From Sialis fuliginosa (lineage: Eukaryota; Arthropoda; Insecta; Megaloptera; Sialidae): a stretch of 64,000 bases of DNA. Under the pieces are notes generated by a model. It saw only the letters and a list, made by a program, of their open reading frames with translations. It did no database searches and had not been told where the DNA came from. This document shows positions 23,433 to 34,251 of the stretch, in pieces. The stretch is taken from contig OY540810.1 of assembly GCA_961205875.1 (NCBI GenBank), forward strand, positions 28,706,001 through 28,770,000, given 5' to 3'. The translations under genes and the position numbers were made by a program. Each line of letters opens with the position of its first letter. Position 1 is the stretch's first letter.

Positions 23433-23729
23433 ATGCCGGTAAGTAGTAAATATACTTTTATATAACACATTCATATATATCATAGCTCTTTAAAGCAATT
23501 CCTGCATTTGGAATTTTTTACAAAACGCTTGAAGATGAAAAACATTGTTTACTTTTAATTGTCACATAAAATTTATTTTTATATTATACTTTTATAATAT
23601 ATAGTATTTATCTCAACTTTTTGTATATTACAGAAACGTTTCAAAATGTCATCAATTTCATCTGTATCATCTGGACATTTTATATCACATGAATATTCAG
23701 TATTATTTTCAGATAACTTTGAAAATAAC
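23433..23729 (+). pseudogene. PIF/Harbinger transposase, N-terminal remnant
   Basis: ATGCCG at 23433-23438 is followed by a GTAAGT donor, and a second exon starts at 23634 after TTACAG. This reads MPKRFKMSSISSVSSGHF and ends DNFENN at the insertion point of the Foldback-like element. Across that insertion (from 28249, using one copy of the duplicated 9 bp) the frame continues with an IPREP motif, a stop, then RRNDP, the usual N-terminal flavour of Harbinger transposases. The DDE catalytic region is not recognisable. Broken by insertion, stops and deletion. Confidence 0.55.
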
Positions 23730-23739
23730 GGGTTCCGGT

Positions 23740-24100
23740 CAATTTATCGTAAACAGTTTATCGTAAACAGTTTATCGTACAACAGTTTATCGTAAAACAA
23801 TTTACCGAACGAACAATTTATCGTATGAACAATTTACCGTAAGAACAATTTATCGTAAAACAATTTATCGTAAGAACTATTTATCGTATGGACAATTTAC
23901 CGTAAGAACAATTTATCGTAAAACAATTTATCGTAAGAACAATTTATCGTATGTACAATTTACCGTATGAACAATTTATCGTAAAACAATTTATCGTAAA
24001 ACAATTTATCGTAGAACAATTTATCGTAAAACAATTTATCGTAGAGCAATTTATCGTAAAACAATTTATCGTAAAACAATTTATCGTAAAACAATTTATG
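23740..24100. repeat. Left 15-bp subterminal satellite of the Foldback-like element
   Basis: Tandem variants of CAATTTATCGTAAAA; subtypes read AAACAG, AGAACAATTTACCG and ATGGACAATT. The mirror-image array lies at about 27870-28235. Confidence 0.9.
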
Positions 24101-24339
24101 TATTATTACTGTCACAGACTCCACTGGACTTTCTTATACGTATTAAGGTCAAATCAATTATGAAAATATTATATAATATATTATTATATAGAAACCTTGT
24201 TTTCTAATTTTATCAATTAAAAAAAATGTACAGATGCGTATTAAGTTAGATTTTAGGCCCAAATTATTAAAATAATAAATACACATTACATATAAATAAT
24301 ATATATAAACCTTATTTATTATTTAATCAATTAAAAAAA

Positions 24340-25640
24340 AAATGTACAGAAGCGTATTGAGTAATTATTGAGACCCGTGTATTAAACTAATTAATAAACT
24401 CACAACTCGCCCCCTGTCACAGATGGAGGGTTGTAACTGGTCTCATTGGATCCGGCGGGAAAAATACTATAGGATTCTAGGGGGATGGGGGGCAAAACAA
24501 CCCTCTATCTAGCACAGGAGTCGAGATATTTACGATTTTCTGTAATGAATACCATAAGTAGCGAAACAGAAAAATTCAATATTTACAATAAATACTGCAT
24601 ATAAACATAAGGTATTATTATTTAATTTAATAGAATGAAATAAAAAGTTCAGGCATGTATTAAGTGATATTTTAGGCCCGTATTGTTAAAACAACAAATA
24701 CACATATGTATATAGAAACCTTGTTTATAATTTAGTCAGTTAAAAATAATTGTACAGAAGCGTATTGAGTGATTTTTGAGGCCCGTGTATTAAACTAATT
24801 AAAAAACTCACAAATCGCCCCCTGTCACAGATAGAGGGTTGTAACTGGTCTCATTGGATCCGGCGGGAAAAATACTATAGGATTCTAGGGGAATGGGGGG
24901 CAAAACAACCCTCTATCTAGCACAGGAGTCGAGATATTTACGATTTTCTGTAATGAATACCATAAGTAGCGAAACAGAAAAATTCAATATTTACAATAAA
25001 TACTGCATATAAACATAAGGTATTATTATTTAATTTAATAGAATGAAATAAAAAGTTCAGGCATGTATTAAGTGATATTTTAGGCCCGTATTGTTAAAAC
25101 AACAAATACACATATGTATATAGAAACCTTGTTTATAATTTAGTCAGTTAAAAATAATTGTACAGAAGCGTATTGAGTGATTTTTGAGGCCCGTGTATTA
25201 AACTAATTAAAAAACTCACAAATCGCCCCCTGTCACAGATGGAGGGTTGTAACTGGTCTCATTGGATCCGGCGGGAAAAATACTATAGGATTCTAGGGGG
25301 ATGGGGGGCAAAACAACCCTTTATCTAGCACAGGAGTCGAGATATTTATGATTTTCTGTAATGAATACCATAAGTAGCGAAACAGAAAAATTCAATATTT
25401 ACAATAAATACTGCATATAAACATAAGATATTATTATTTAATTTAATAGAATGAAATAAAAAGTTCAGGCATGTATTAAGTGATATTTTAGGCCCGTATT
25501 GTTAAAACAACAAATACACATATATTAAATAGAAACCTTGTTTATTATTTAGTCAATTAAAAATAATTGTACAGAACCATATTGAGTGATTTTTGAGGCC
25601 CGTGTATTAAACTAATTAATAAACTCGCCTCTGTCACGTG
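24340..25640. repeat. Left 408-bp tandem array
   Basis: About three complete units plus a partial, each containing TCTCATTGGATCCGGCGGG, CTATAGGATTCTAGGGG and a short inverted GAGGGTTGT/ACAACCCTC pair. The copies are nearly identical. Confidence 0.9.
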
Positions 25641-25899
25641 ATGAAAGAATGTAATATAACATTGTTTTACATTGAACTGTTTACCATAAATTGAACGCAA
25701 ATCGATTAAATAATATTCAATGTTTCTAAATAGTAGGTATACGTGAATTTGTTATTTTAAGAATACAGGCCTATATTATCACTTGATATACATCTGTACA
25801 TTTTTAAAATTTATTTAATTTAGTAATAATATCTAAGGTATATTATTATTGTGTAAGAGGTGGATATTGATTTTGTTTCTTTTTCACTATTTATTCATT

Positions 25900-27870
25900 A
25901 TAGAAAATCGTAAATAACACGTCACCTATACGAGTAAGGGGGTTGTTTTTAATTAGTTTAATACACGGGACTCAAAAATCACTCAATACGCTTCTGTACA
26001 ATTATTTTTAATTGACTAAATTATAAACAAGGTTTCTATATATGTATATTTGTTATTTTAACAATACAGACCTAAAATATCACTTAATACATGCCTGAAC
26101 TTTTTTTTTCATTCTATTAAATTAAATAATAATATCTTATGTTTCTATGCAATATTTATTGTAAATATTGAATTTTTCTGTTTCGCTAATTATGGTATTC
26201 ATTACAAAAAATCGTAAATATCTCGACTCCTGTGCTAGATAGAGGGTTGTTTTGCCCCCATTCCCCTAGAATCCTATAGTATTTTTCCCGCCGGATCCAA
26301 TAAGACCAGTTACAATCCTCCATCTGTGACAGGGGGCGAGTTGTGAGTTTATTAATTAGTTTATACACGGGCCTCAAAAATCACTCAATACGCTTCTGTA
26401 CAATTATTTTTAACTGACTAAATTATAAACAAGGTTTCTATATACATATGTGTATTTGTTGTTTTAACAATACGGGCCTAAAATATCACTTAATACATGC
26501 CTGAACTTTTTATTTCATTCTATTAAATTAAATAATAATATCTTATGTTTATATGCTGTATTTATTGTAAATATTGAATTTTTCTGTTTCGCTACTTATG
26601 GTATTCATTACAGAAAATCGTAAATATCTCGACTCCTGTGCTAGATAGAGGGTTGTTTTGCCCCCCATTCCCCTAGAATCCTATAGTATTTTTCCCGCCG
26701 GATCCAATGAGACCAGTTACAACCCTCTATCTGTGACAGGGGGCGATTTGTGAGTTTTTTAATTAGTTTAATACACGGGCCTCAAAAATCACTCAATACG
26801 CTTCTGTACAATTATTTTTAACTGACTAAATTATAAACAAGGTTTCTATATACATATGTGTATTTGTTGTTTTAACAATACGGGCCTAAAATATCACTTA
26901 ATACATGCCTGAACTTTTTATTTCATTCTATTAAATTAAATAATAATACCTTATGTTTATATGCAGTATTTATTGTAAATATTGAATTTTTCTGTTTCGC
27001 TACTTATGGTATTCATTACAGAAAATCGTAAATATCTCGACTCCTGTGCTAGATAGAGGGTTGTTTTGCCCCCCATTCCCCTAGAATCCTATAGTATTTT
27101 TCCCGCCGGATCCAATGAGACCAGTTACAACCCTCTATCTGTGACAGGGGGCGATTTGTGAGTTTTTTAATTAGTTTAATACACGGGCCTCAAAAATCAC
27201 TCAATACGCTTCTGTACAATTATTTTTAACTGACTAAATTATAAACAAGGTTTCTATATACATATGTGTATTTGTTGTTTTAACAATACGGGCCTAAAAT
27301 ATCACTTAATACATGCCTGAACTTTTTATTTCATTCTATTAAATTAAATAATAATACCTTATGTTTATATGCAGTATTTATTGTAAATATTGAATTTTTC
27401 TGTTTCGCTACTTATGGTATTCATTACAGAAAATCGTAAATATCTCGACTCCTGTGCTAGATAGAGGGTTGTTTTGCCCCCCATTCCCCTAGAATCCTAT
27501 AGTATTTTTCCCGCCGGATCCAATGAGACCAGTTACAACCCTCCATCTGTGACAGGGGGCGAGTTGTGAGTTTATTAATTAGTTTAATACACGGGTCTCA
27601 ATAATTACTCAATACGCTTCTGTACATTTTTTTTTTAATTGATTAAATAATAAATAAGGTTTATATATATTATTTATATGTAATGTGTATTTATTATTTT
27701 AATAATTTGGGCCTAAAATCTAACTTAATACGCATCTGTACATTTTTTTTAATTCTTAAAATTAGAAAACAAGGTTTCTTTATAATAACATATTATATAA
27801 TATTTTCATAATTGATTTGACCTTAATACGTATAAGAAAGTCCAGTGGAGTCTGTGACAATAATAATACA
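25900..27870. repeat. Right 408-bp tandem array (inverted)
   Basis: Four units of the same 408-bp repeat in opposite orientation to 24340-25640. The two inner copies are almost identical, which suggests recent unequal exchange or copying between arms. Confidence 0.9.
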
Positions 27871-28248
27871 TAAATTGTTTTACGATAAATTGTTTTACGA
27901 TAAATTGTTTTACGATAAATTGCTTTACGATAAATTGCTTTACGATAAATTGTTTTACGATAAATTGTTCTACGATAAATTGTTTTACGATAAATTGTTC
28001 ATACGGTAAATTGTCCATACGATAAATTGTTCTTACGATAAATTGTTTTACGATAAATTGTTCTTACGGTAAATTGTCCATACGATAAATTGTTCTTACG
28101 ATAAATTGTTTTACGATAAATTGTTCTTACGGTAAATTGTTCATACGATAAATTGTTCGTTCGGTAAATTGTTTTACGATGAACTGTTTACGATAAACTG
28201 TTTTACGATAAACTGTTTACGATAAATTGACCGCAAATCGAAAATAAC

Positions 28249-28500
28249 ATTCAAATACCAAGAGAACCTTAGGTGTTCATAGAAGAAATGATCCAATCCT
28301 AATGATTGAAAAAAAGATTAAAAAATGAGCATCAGAAGGTGGCTGGGAAATGATAGATGTTCGAAAAGTGGTATAAGTATACGGTAAGAAGCAAATTTAC
28401 AAGCGTCATAAGGTGGTTTGGATACAGCAGAAGCTGATCAAAAAGCAGCATTATGTATATAAAGGAATCGAGAGCAGTGGAGAAGATATTCAGCCGTATT
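28249..28500 (+). pseudogene. Displaced continuation of the Harbinger transposase
   Basis: Downstream of the Foldback-like insertion the frame from 23634 resumes as IQIPREP, then an in-frame TAG and frame changes around VHRRNDPILM. No catalytic DDE motif can be read in the ~300 bp that follow, so the element lost the core of its transposase as well as being interrupted. Confidence 0.4.
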
Positions 28501-28810
28501 CATAGTTCCTCCTTGTTACTAAATTTACGTTTCATAAAACTTCCTTGACTACGAAGGCTTCCTTATCTCAAGGTTGATCGGAAGCTTTCTTAAGGCAGCT
28601 TTGAATACAATTTTAACTGTAATGCTGACAATGTGTATATAAACATAACATAACATAAAAGTAGTTACACATTTCAATCTGTAGCTTTGTGCTGTCATTA
28701 TTTTTTTAGACAAAGCGAATAAAAGAAAAAAAAGATAATGGACAATAAATTTAAAAAAAACACTTTATTTATAAACTAAACATTATTAATAACATAACAC
28801 TAGTAAGTTA

Positions 28811-29560
28811 CTAAAAAGTCCTAAAATATTCATTACTTCTAGAAGGAAACCTTGAGATCTGTCTATGAAACAAGGGCGCCTTGGATATCTGTGATAGCCT
28901 TGATCGAGGTTTTCTCCAACCTTGCGATAAGGAACGATTATGATTACGGCTGATTGGAGATGAGAGTACTTGAGATAAAACATAAGTATATTGCGATGCT
29001 CTGTTTTGTAAATCAATCTGAAAATAAATGTATAATATTGATTAAAATGTTTTTATTATTGCAATGTTATGATTGGTCTTACAAATATTATTTCGTTGTC
29101 ACTGCTTTTCTCTAATAAGGCATCTGAAATAAAGAAAAATTAAATTAATTGATATTTTAATTATATATAAATGATAAAAAATTACCAAAAAACAAACCGA
29201 AAGATGCACAGCTACCAACAGGATTTTGTAGCTCCCTAGTTTTATTTCCAATTGTATGTAAAAAAAATTCGTCTTATAAAATCTATATTTTTTTTAATGC
29301 ATCTATAAAATTAATTCAATTAGTAATTTGTTAGTAAAACTTATTTTATAATAATTAATTACCTTCTCATCCGCACAATCTTTCTTGGCTTTTTTTTTAA
29401 TACTTTCGTGAAGATTTTTTAATTGAATACCATTACGTACTTGGCCTGTCTTTGTAATATTATTGAACTCGCTAGCTATTTCATTCCACGTTTGATTTTT
29501 TTTATTTGTAGTTACTAAATCGGTTGTCTTATTTTCGATAATATCTATGCATTTTAACAC
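28811..29560 (-). pseudogene. Myb/SANT-like (zeste-type) accessory gene of the Harbinger element
   Basis: Four reverse-strand exons keep phase: 29560-29363, 29231-29186, 29123-29083 and 29017-28811 (stop TAG). The first encodes a Myb/SANT-like block (IIENKTTDLVTTNKKNQTW, NGIQLKNLHESIKKKAKKD) as found in zeste-type regulators and in the second protein of PIF/Harbinger transposons, which helps the transposase enter the nucleus and bind DNA. The last exon is Ser/Arg-rich and basic. No ATG opens the first exon: the upstream segment has stops and apparent frameshifts, so I regard the gene as decayed at its 5' end. An unseen upstream exon is the alternative. Confidence 0.6.
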
Positions 29561-30314
29561 CGCTTATCATTATCACACTGTATCCTTTTTCTCTCATTTT
29601 AATTTCTTTTTATATACTTAAATAAACTCTTCATCAAAATAAGTACTTATTATAGTATTTTGATTTAGTTGTTTATCATAATAAAGAAATGTCAAATTGA
29701 ATAGTTTCCTTTTAGTGACATTGACTAGAAGTCTATTTTTTCTGTATATCACAAAATCACAACAGCTTTTAAGACTGCTGATTTCTACTTAATAACACGC
29801 ATGCGTGAAAGTCATAATATCTACGATTTCATTGGCTACATCTTTGCGTGATTGTCATTTACATTTAATACCCAGTAGATAGCGTTATTTGACAGCTAAT
29901 GTGCGCAGGCGCGAATTTGCACCCATGCAATTTCTTTATAATACCGGGCATTATTCTGTGAAAATGAGATGAAATGGTTATAATTAAATTTAATTAATTA
30001 ATTTGGTACTTCTCATTAGTATTTTATAATACAACTTATTGGTGAATATGTATTTTCCTGTGTATTTTACAATACTCTGTAACTATAAATGGTAGTTATG
30101 GTAGGTGATTGTAGAGTGATTGTAAAGTGATCACAGAGTGATATTTATTTAAATTAGTTACATATTATAAAACGTCAATTTAATGTCAAAAATTGAAGCT
30201 GTTAAGTTGTATAATAAAATTTATTATTTTAATTAATGGATACTAATGAACAATCAAATAAAATTTAAATGCAATAACTACATATTAATATAATTAACAT
30301 TTTAAAATATCATA

Positions 30315-31553
30315 ATGCTTCATAACTTTTTGAGTGATAAATTTTCACCAAAGGTGTTCACAGCCACACCATCATCCGAGGACTTTGAAATCACAAATTT
30401 AATATCAAATGATGTACATAGAAAAAATAAAGGATTTTTGGCGTACCCATGTATGAAACCTCCAGTAGACATAGAATTTGAATTTTCGTATCTTATTAAT
30501 ATTCGTTACATTATAATATGGCCTTCAGTTGGTACTCAGAAATCAAGTGGATTCGAAATAATAACCGCTAGTAATAACAAGTATCAGATGTCTACGAATG
30601 GCTATTTAAAAACTGAACACAAAGGTATTGTATTTTATAATAGAACAAATTGTAAAATTGAGGATATAAAAATATCCAAAGAATTTTTCTTTGTACCATT
30701 TAAAAGCATCCAGTTGAGGTCATTAGCTTCTTCTAAGAAAATCAAGTTACGGATATTAAGAACATTCAATTCTGTTCCATGTTTAGGCAAAATTGAAATT
30801 TGGGGTGAATTTTCATATGTCCACTTTAGTCAAAGAAAAATACTTCAGCAATCTTTGGACATCGATAAAAAAAATGGAGATGCTGCGATCAAAGAACCCA
30901 TTAAAGACAATCCACTGAATATAACAGATAAACAAGACTTTGAAATCCCTGAGGACTTTTTAGATGCTCTTACGTACGAAATAATGTGTCTACCTGTAAC
31001 ATTACCGTCTGGCAATAATATTGACTCTTCAACGTTAGAAAAACACAAAGAAACACAGAATGTCTGGGGCCGTAAACCATTTGATCCATTCACTGGACAA
31101 TTATTCACAGATACATGTAAACCAGTATTTAATTCAGCTTTAAAAAGTCGTATTGATAATTTCTTGACCGTACATAAAGATAAAAGTGAACTTAACTCTC
31201 TACCTCGTACCATAGGAACGTTAAAACAGTTTTATAGTTCAAATATTGGTAGTGAAGATAGATTATGCAGAAAAAGGAATATTTCAAGTTACATAGACGA
31301 AAGTGATCATGCTGATAATTTAAATTCAGTTTTACAATCAACTTTGTCAAAACTTACTAGATATACAGTCCCTGAGCCGGTTTTTGATAAAATACAGTGT
31401 AGTGAATGTAACATAACTGATAATTTATATAAATTAAATTGTTCACATTTTTTATGCAAAACTTGTCTTGAAAATTGTTTAAGAAGTAGAGCTAAATGCG
31501 CACAGTGTAATTTAACAGTTTTAAGAAATGAAGTACAAAAACATTATGGATAG
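30315..31553 (+). CDS. UBOX5: U-box E3 ubiquitin ligase UBOX5/RNF37
   Basis: Single-exon gene, 412 aa. The N-terminal ~180 aa form the RNF37-type discoidin-like region (strand-rich, ending CLGKIEIWGEFS). From about aa 208 the U-box reads FEIPEDFLDALTYEIMCLPV, LPSGNNIDSSTLEKH, then WGRKPFDPFTGQLFT, the long insertion typical of this family. The C-terminus (about 362-404) is a C4/C3HC4-like RING: CSECN, CSHFLCKTCLENC, CAQCN. It is predicted to act as an E2-dependent ubiquitin ligase, nuclear in vertebrates. The start is the first ATG of the frame, 367 bp downstream of the Harbinger relic. The lack of introns amid intron-rich neighbours is notable but could be ancestral. Confidence 0.93.
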   Translation: MLHNFLSDKFSPKVFTATPSSEDFEITNLISNDVHRKNKGFLAYPCMKPPVDIEFEFSYLINIRYIIIWPSVGTQKSSGFEIITASNNKYQMSTNGYLKTEHKGIVFYNRTNCKIEDIKISKEFFFVPFKSIQLRSLASSKKIKLRILRTFNSVPCLGKIEIWGEFSYVHFSQRKILQQSLDIDKKNGDAAIKEPIKDNPLNITDKQDFEIPEDFLDALTYEIMCLPVTLPSGNNIDSSTLEKHKETQNVWGRKPFDPFTGQLFTDTCKPVFNSALKSRIDNFLTVHKDKSELNSLPRTIGTLKQFYSSNIGSEDRLCRKRNISSYIDESDHADNLNSVLQSTLSKLTRYTVPEPVFDKIQCSECNITDNLYKLNCSHFLCKTCLENCLRSRAKCAQCNLTVLRNEVQKHYG

Positions 31554-31576
31554 CAACATCATAGTATTTATTTGAT

Positions 31577-31817
31577 AAGGGAGTGTCCATTTATTACGGA
31601 AGGATGATTTAAAAAAAAAATTTGCTTTACATATGTATAGAATTATGGGCCTCCGACTTAAGTATATTAAATTTATTTAACGTATGAAAAAGCAATTTCA
31701 AGTCGAAACTGGTTTGAATTAATGTTCGAGTTTTCCTCTATCTCTGCGTAGATTTGTATTGTTTGATGCCTCCACCCCTCAAGCCTTAACTAATTTGAAT
31801 GGACCCTCCCAAAGCAT
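31577..31817. mobile_element. GGGAGTGTCCAT-type MITE, copy 1
   Basis: Starts AGGGAGTGTCCATTTATTAC and ends with the inverse TTGAATGGACCCTCCC. A related pair of ends bounds 56142-56452, and a fragment lies near 39600-39722. Located just after the UBOX5 stop, so it is probably in its 3' UTR or flank. Target duplication not resolved. Confidence 0.6.
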
Positions 31818-32004
31818 TTTAAAATATGATTTTTATATTTATTATTAAATAACATATTTTTTCTCTAGTTAAAATAAAAATTGATATTTGAATTATTAGT
31901 TTTATTATTTTTAGGTGTAAGGATATATATTTAAAAAACTCATCACTACAACATGTTATAATACAAAACTATTATTATGCATATATCATGTGTATATACA
32001 TATA

Positions 32005-33019
32005 TCGGTCATTCCATAAATAACTACACACTTTTTTTGTTGTTGTTACTGATTTTTTTAATTTTTACAAATGTTTTAGTACTAGTTAAAAGAAGATTTT
32101 TAACGGTACTTAAAAATCGAAAAAAAAATTCCCCCCAAAAATATCGACTTTTGAAAATTTCACTTTTTTTTAAAACGAAATATCTCAAAAACTATCAAAG
32201 ATAACGTAAAAATACAAGAGATTAATTTTGTAGGAAAATGTATATAATTTATTTTAAAAAATATTTTGCTGCACAAAACTTTTGTTTAAATATATTTTTT
32301 TTATTTATAAAATTTTACAGAAAATTTGGGGCACATATCAATTTTGAATTTTAAAAATAAAAATACATGTTGTAGCTTACTCATTCCTGAGTATGTTGCA
32401 CTTTAAAAATTTATGAACATATGAAAACTTTATGAAATATTAATTTTTTTAGGTAACGACGCCCGAGTCTTAGCGCGCTTGCTTGGACGTATCACTGCAG
32501 TAAATGTTGAACGCTCCGGCACAGTCGCGCTGTGATACGTCCAAGCAAGCGTGCTAAGACTCGTGCGTCGTTACCTAAAAAAATTAATATTTCATAAAGT
32601 TTTCATATGTTCATAAATTTTCAAAGTGCTACATACTCAGGAATGATTAAGCTACAACATATATTTTTATTTTTAAAATTCAGAGTTGACATGTGCCCCA
32701 AATTTTCAGTTAAATTTTATAAATAAAAAAAATATATTTAAACGAAAGTTTTGTGCAGCAAAATATTTTTTTAAATAAATTATATACATTTTCCTACAAA
32801 ATTGATCCCTTGTATTTTTACGCTATCTTTGATAGTTTTTGAGATATTTCGTTTTTAAAAAAAAAGTTAAATTTTCAAAAGTCGATATTTTTGGGGGGAA
32901 TTTTTTTCGATTTTTAAATACCGTTAAAAATCTTTTAACTAGTACTAAAACATATGTAAAAATTTAAAAAATCGGTAACAACAACAAAAAATGCGTGCAG
33001 TTATTTATGGAATGACGGA
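32005..33019. mobile_element. 1,015-bp palindromic mariner-type element
   Basis: Nearly the whole element is one inverted repeat: ends TCGGTCATTCCATAAATAAC and inverse, TA at 32003-32004 and 33020-33021 as Tc1/mariner duplication. At the centre, 46-bp GC-rich arms (about 32456-32501 and 32534-32579, including GATACGTCCAAGCAAGC) flank a ~35-bp spacer unlike the AT-rich rest. There is no transposase frame. Confidence 0.85.
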
Positions 33020-33039
33020 TATATATATATATGTATATA

Positions 33040-33375
33040 CACAGAGGCGTAGCTAGGGGTTGGCGCTCGGTCCCTGCTGGGAGTGCCAGTCCTAGAGGGA
33101 TGGTAAAATGGGTGAAAATAGCATTACCAGAATTAAAAAAGTGACATGCTGAGTAAATAAAAGGTCTTCAGAAATTTAAAGCAACTTTGAAACTAAAAGG
33201 CGGCAAAATCATGATGAGAACTAAAAAAAGGGTCATAAAAAATAACAGGGGGTGTAAAAGTGAGTATTAGGAGTTGGTAAATTTGAGGTAGCAACAAAAA
33301 AAATTGATCAACAATTACAAGGTGCGTTAATTTCTGAGTTCACCGGGTAGACGCCAACCCCACACTACAGTACTG
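33040..33375. mobile_element. hAT-like MITE
   Basis: Begins CAGAGGCGTAGCTAGG and ends ...CTACAGTACTG, with the inner inverted pair GGGGTTGGCG / CGCCAACCCC. The flanking octamers TATATACA and TATATATA agree at 7 of 8. CAG termini and an 8-bp site suggest hAT. Confidence 0.6.
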
Positions 33376-33438
33376 TATATATAATTTTATATAATAAAGC
33401 AGTAGATACAAAGAACTTATTATTAAGTCAATAGAAAA

Positions 33439-33891
33439 TTATATATTATAATAAGCTGCAGAATCCATTAAATAATGATTTCCATAATAATATGGATTCA
33501 TGTTATATTCTATAGGTTGTGGTAATAAAAAATATGTTGGTGGAGGATACGAATACTGATATAAATTATCATTCTGGTTAAAATTGTATGGTTCAAGTTG
33601 AATATTAGCAAATGTATTGTCATTTAATAATTCTGATTGAAGATGTTCATAGTTCAATAATCTTTTTCTAGCATGTTGATTCATACAGGTAACATCTAAT
33701 TTATCTTTAAACTTGTTGTAACAAATGACAGCAAACATAGACATTAATTCTTTTGAAAATATAATATTTTTATCCTGATTTTTATTCTTTATAGCCGGTT
33801 TTTCAGTATCAGAGTTAACTGCAATTGATAGGAATAAGTCATTATATATATGTTTTGAATGTTTATTTATCTGTTCTTCATAATCAAGCAT
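33439..33891 (-). CDS. Unrecognised 150-aa protein
   Basis: An intact single-exon frame of 150 aa whose base composition and codon pattern look coding. The N-terminal half is helical and charged. Around aa 47-80 a segment (FSKELMSMFAVICYNKF, then MNQHARKRLLNYEHL) loosely recalls the second half of a histone fold as in CENP-S/MHF1 (QHA-RK pattern), which I offer only as a lead. The C-terminal third is Tyr/Pro/Asn-rich (YSYPPPTYFLLPQP, NPYYYGNHY) and probably disordered. It sits alone between a hAT-like MITE and the second 1,670-bp element. It could be a lineage-specific gene. Confidence 0.55.
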   Translation of the reverse strand: MLDYEEQINKHSKHIYNDLFLSIAVNSDTEKPAIKNKNQDKNIIFSKELMSMFAVICYNKFKDKLDVTCMNQHARKRLLNYEHLQSELLNDNTFANIQLEPYNFNQNDNLYQYSYPPPTYFLLPQPIEYNMNPYYYGNHYLMDSAAYYNI

Positions 33892-34242
33892 TTTTTTATA
33901 ACAATGTAATCAGTGTGTTGAATTATCTATAACAAAAACTAATTTTAGTTGAGTTTGCAAAAAGATATTAAAATATAACCTTACAATGTTTTTAGTATAT
34001 TTCTTTACTAAAATGGTTAAATAGTTATTATTATCATTTAACTAATTATTGATTTAACAATACTTTCGTATAAAAAAAATTATAAACAACGCAAAATTCA
34101 AAAATTATTAAAAAATATTGTAACCCCTTTTCCGGTCTTTCAAATTCTTAGATAAAACTAGATAAAATAGTTTTGTCAAGTGATCAAAAATGATACCTAT
34201 TCTATGATGATAACAGACCACTGATCTGGTATTATTTAACTG
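33892..34242. other. AT-rich spacer
   Basis: Upstream flank of the 150-aa gene. No repeat structure, RNA gene or coding exon is seen. Confidence 0.4.
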
Positions 34243-34251
34243 GATAGTGGA

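Larger units (their letters stand above)
23730..28239. mobile_element. 4.5-kb Foldback-like element with inverted tandem arrays
   Basis: Flanked by the 9-bp duplication GAAAATAAC (23721-23729, 28240-28248). The ends start GGTCAATTTATCG and run into ~350 bp of a ~15-bp satellite (CAATTTATCGTAAAA) on each side, inverted. Inward lie arrays of a 408-bp unit: about three and a half copies on the left (phase markers at 24415, 24823, 25231, 25632) and four inverted on the right (26327, 26733, 27141, 27549), around a ~260-bp centre. The architecture, termini of short repeats and 9-bp duplication match Drosophila Foldback elements. There is no transposase; the FIVKQFIVKQ frames are satellite translations. 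Confidence 0.85.
20919..29950. mobile_element. 9.0-kb PIF/Harbinger relic hosting nested elements
   Basis: The outer termini TGCCCGGTATTATAAAGAAA and inverse match over ~90 bp (left arm 20919-20997, continuing at 23213-23222; right arm about 29862-29950). The flanks are TCA (left) and TTA (right), a one-base-diverged 3-bp site. Inside remain a transposase N-terminus (23433 onward), its displaced continuation after 28249, and a Myb/SANT-like accessory gene (29560-28811), the two-gene layout of PIF/Harbinger. Two insertions split it: a MULE-like element at 20998-23203 and a Foldback-like element at 23730-28239. Without them the host element is roughly 2.3 kb. Confidence 0.8.

Noticed and set aside
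23951-24163. Repetitive frames reading QFIVKQFIVEQFIVKQ (also 27806-28018 on the other strand)
   Set aside because: These are translations of the 15-bp subterminal satellite of the Foldback-like element.
23740-28230. CRISPR-like array suggested by regularly spaced short repeats
   Set aside because: Insect nuclear DNA; the repeats are contiguous tandem units in inverted arms of a transposon, without unique spacers or cas genes.
30845-31213. 122-aa frame antisense to UBOX5
   Set aside because: It is a shadow of the clearly recognisable U-box coding strand.
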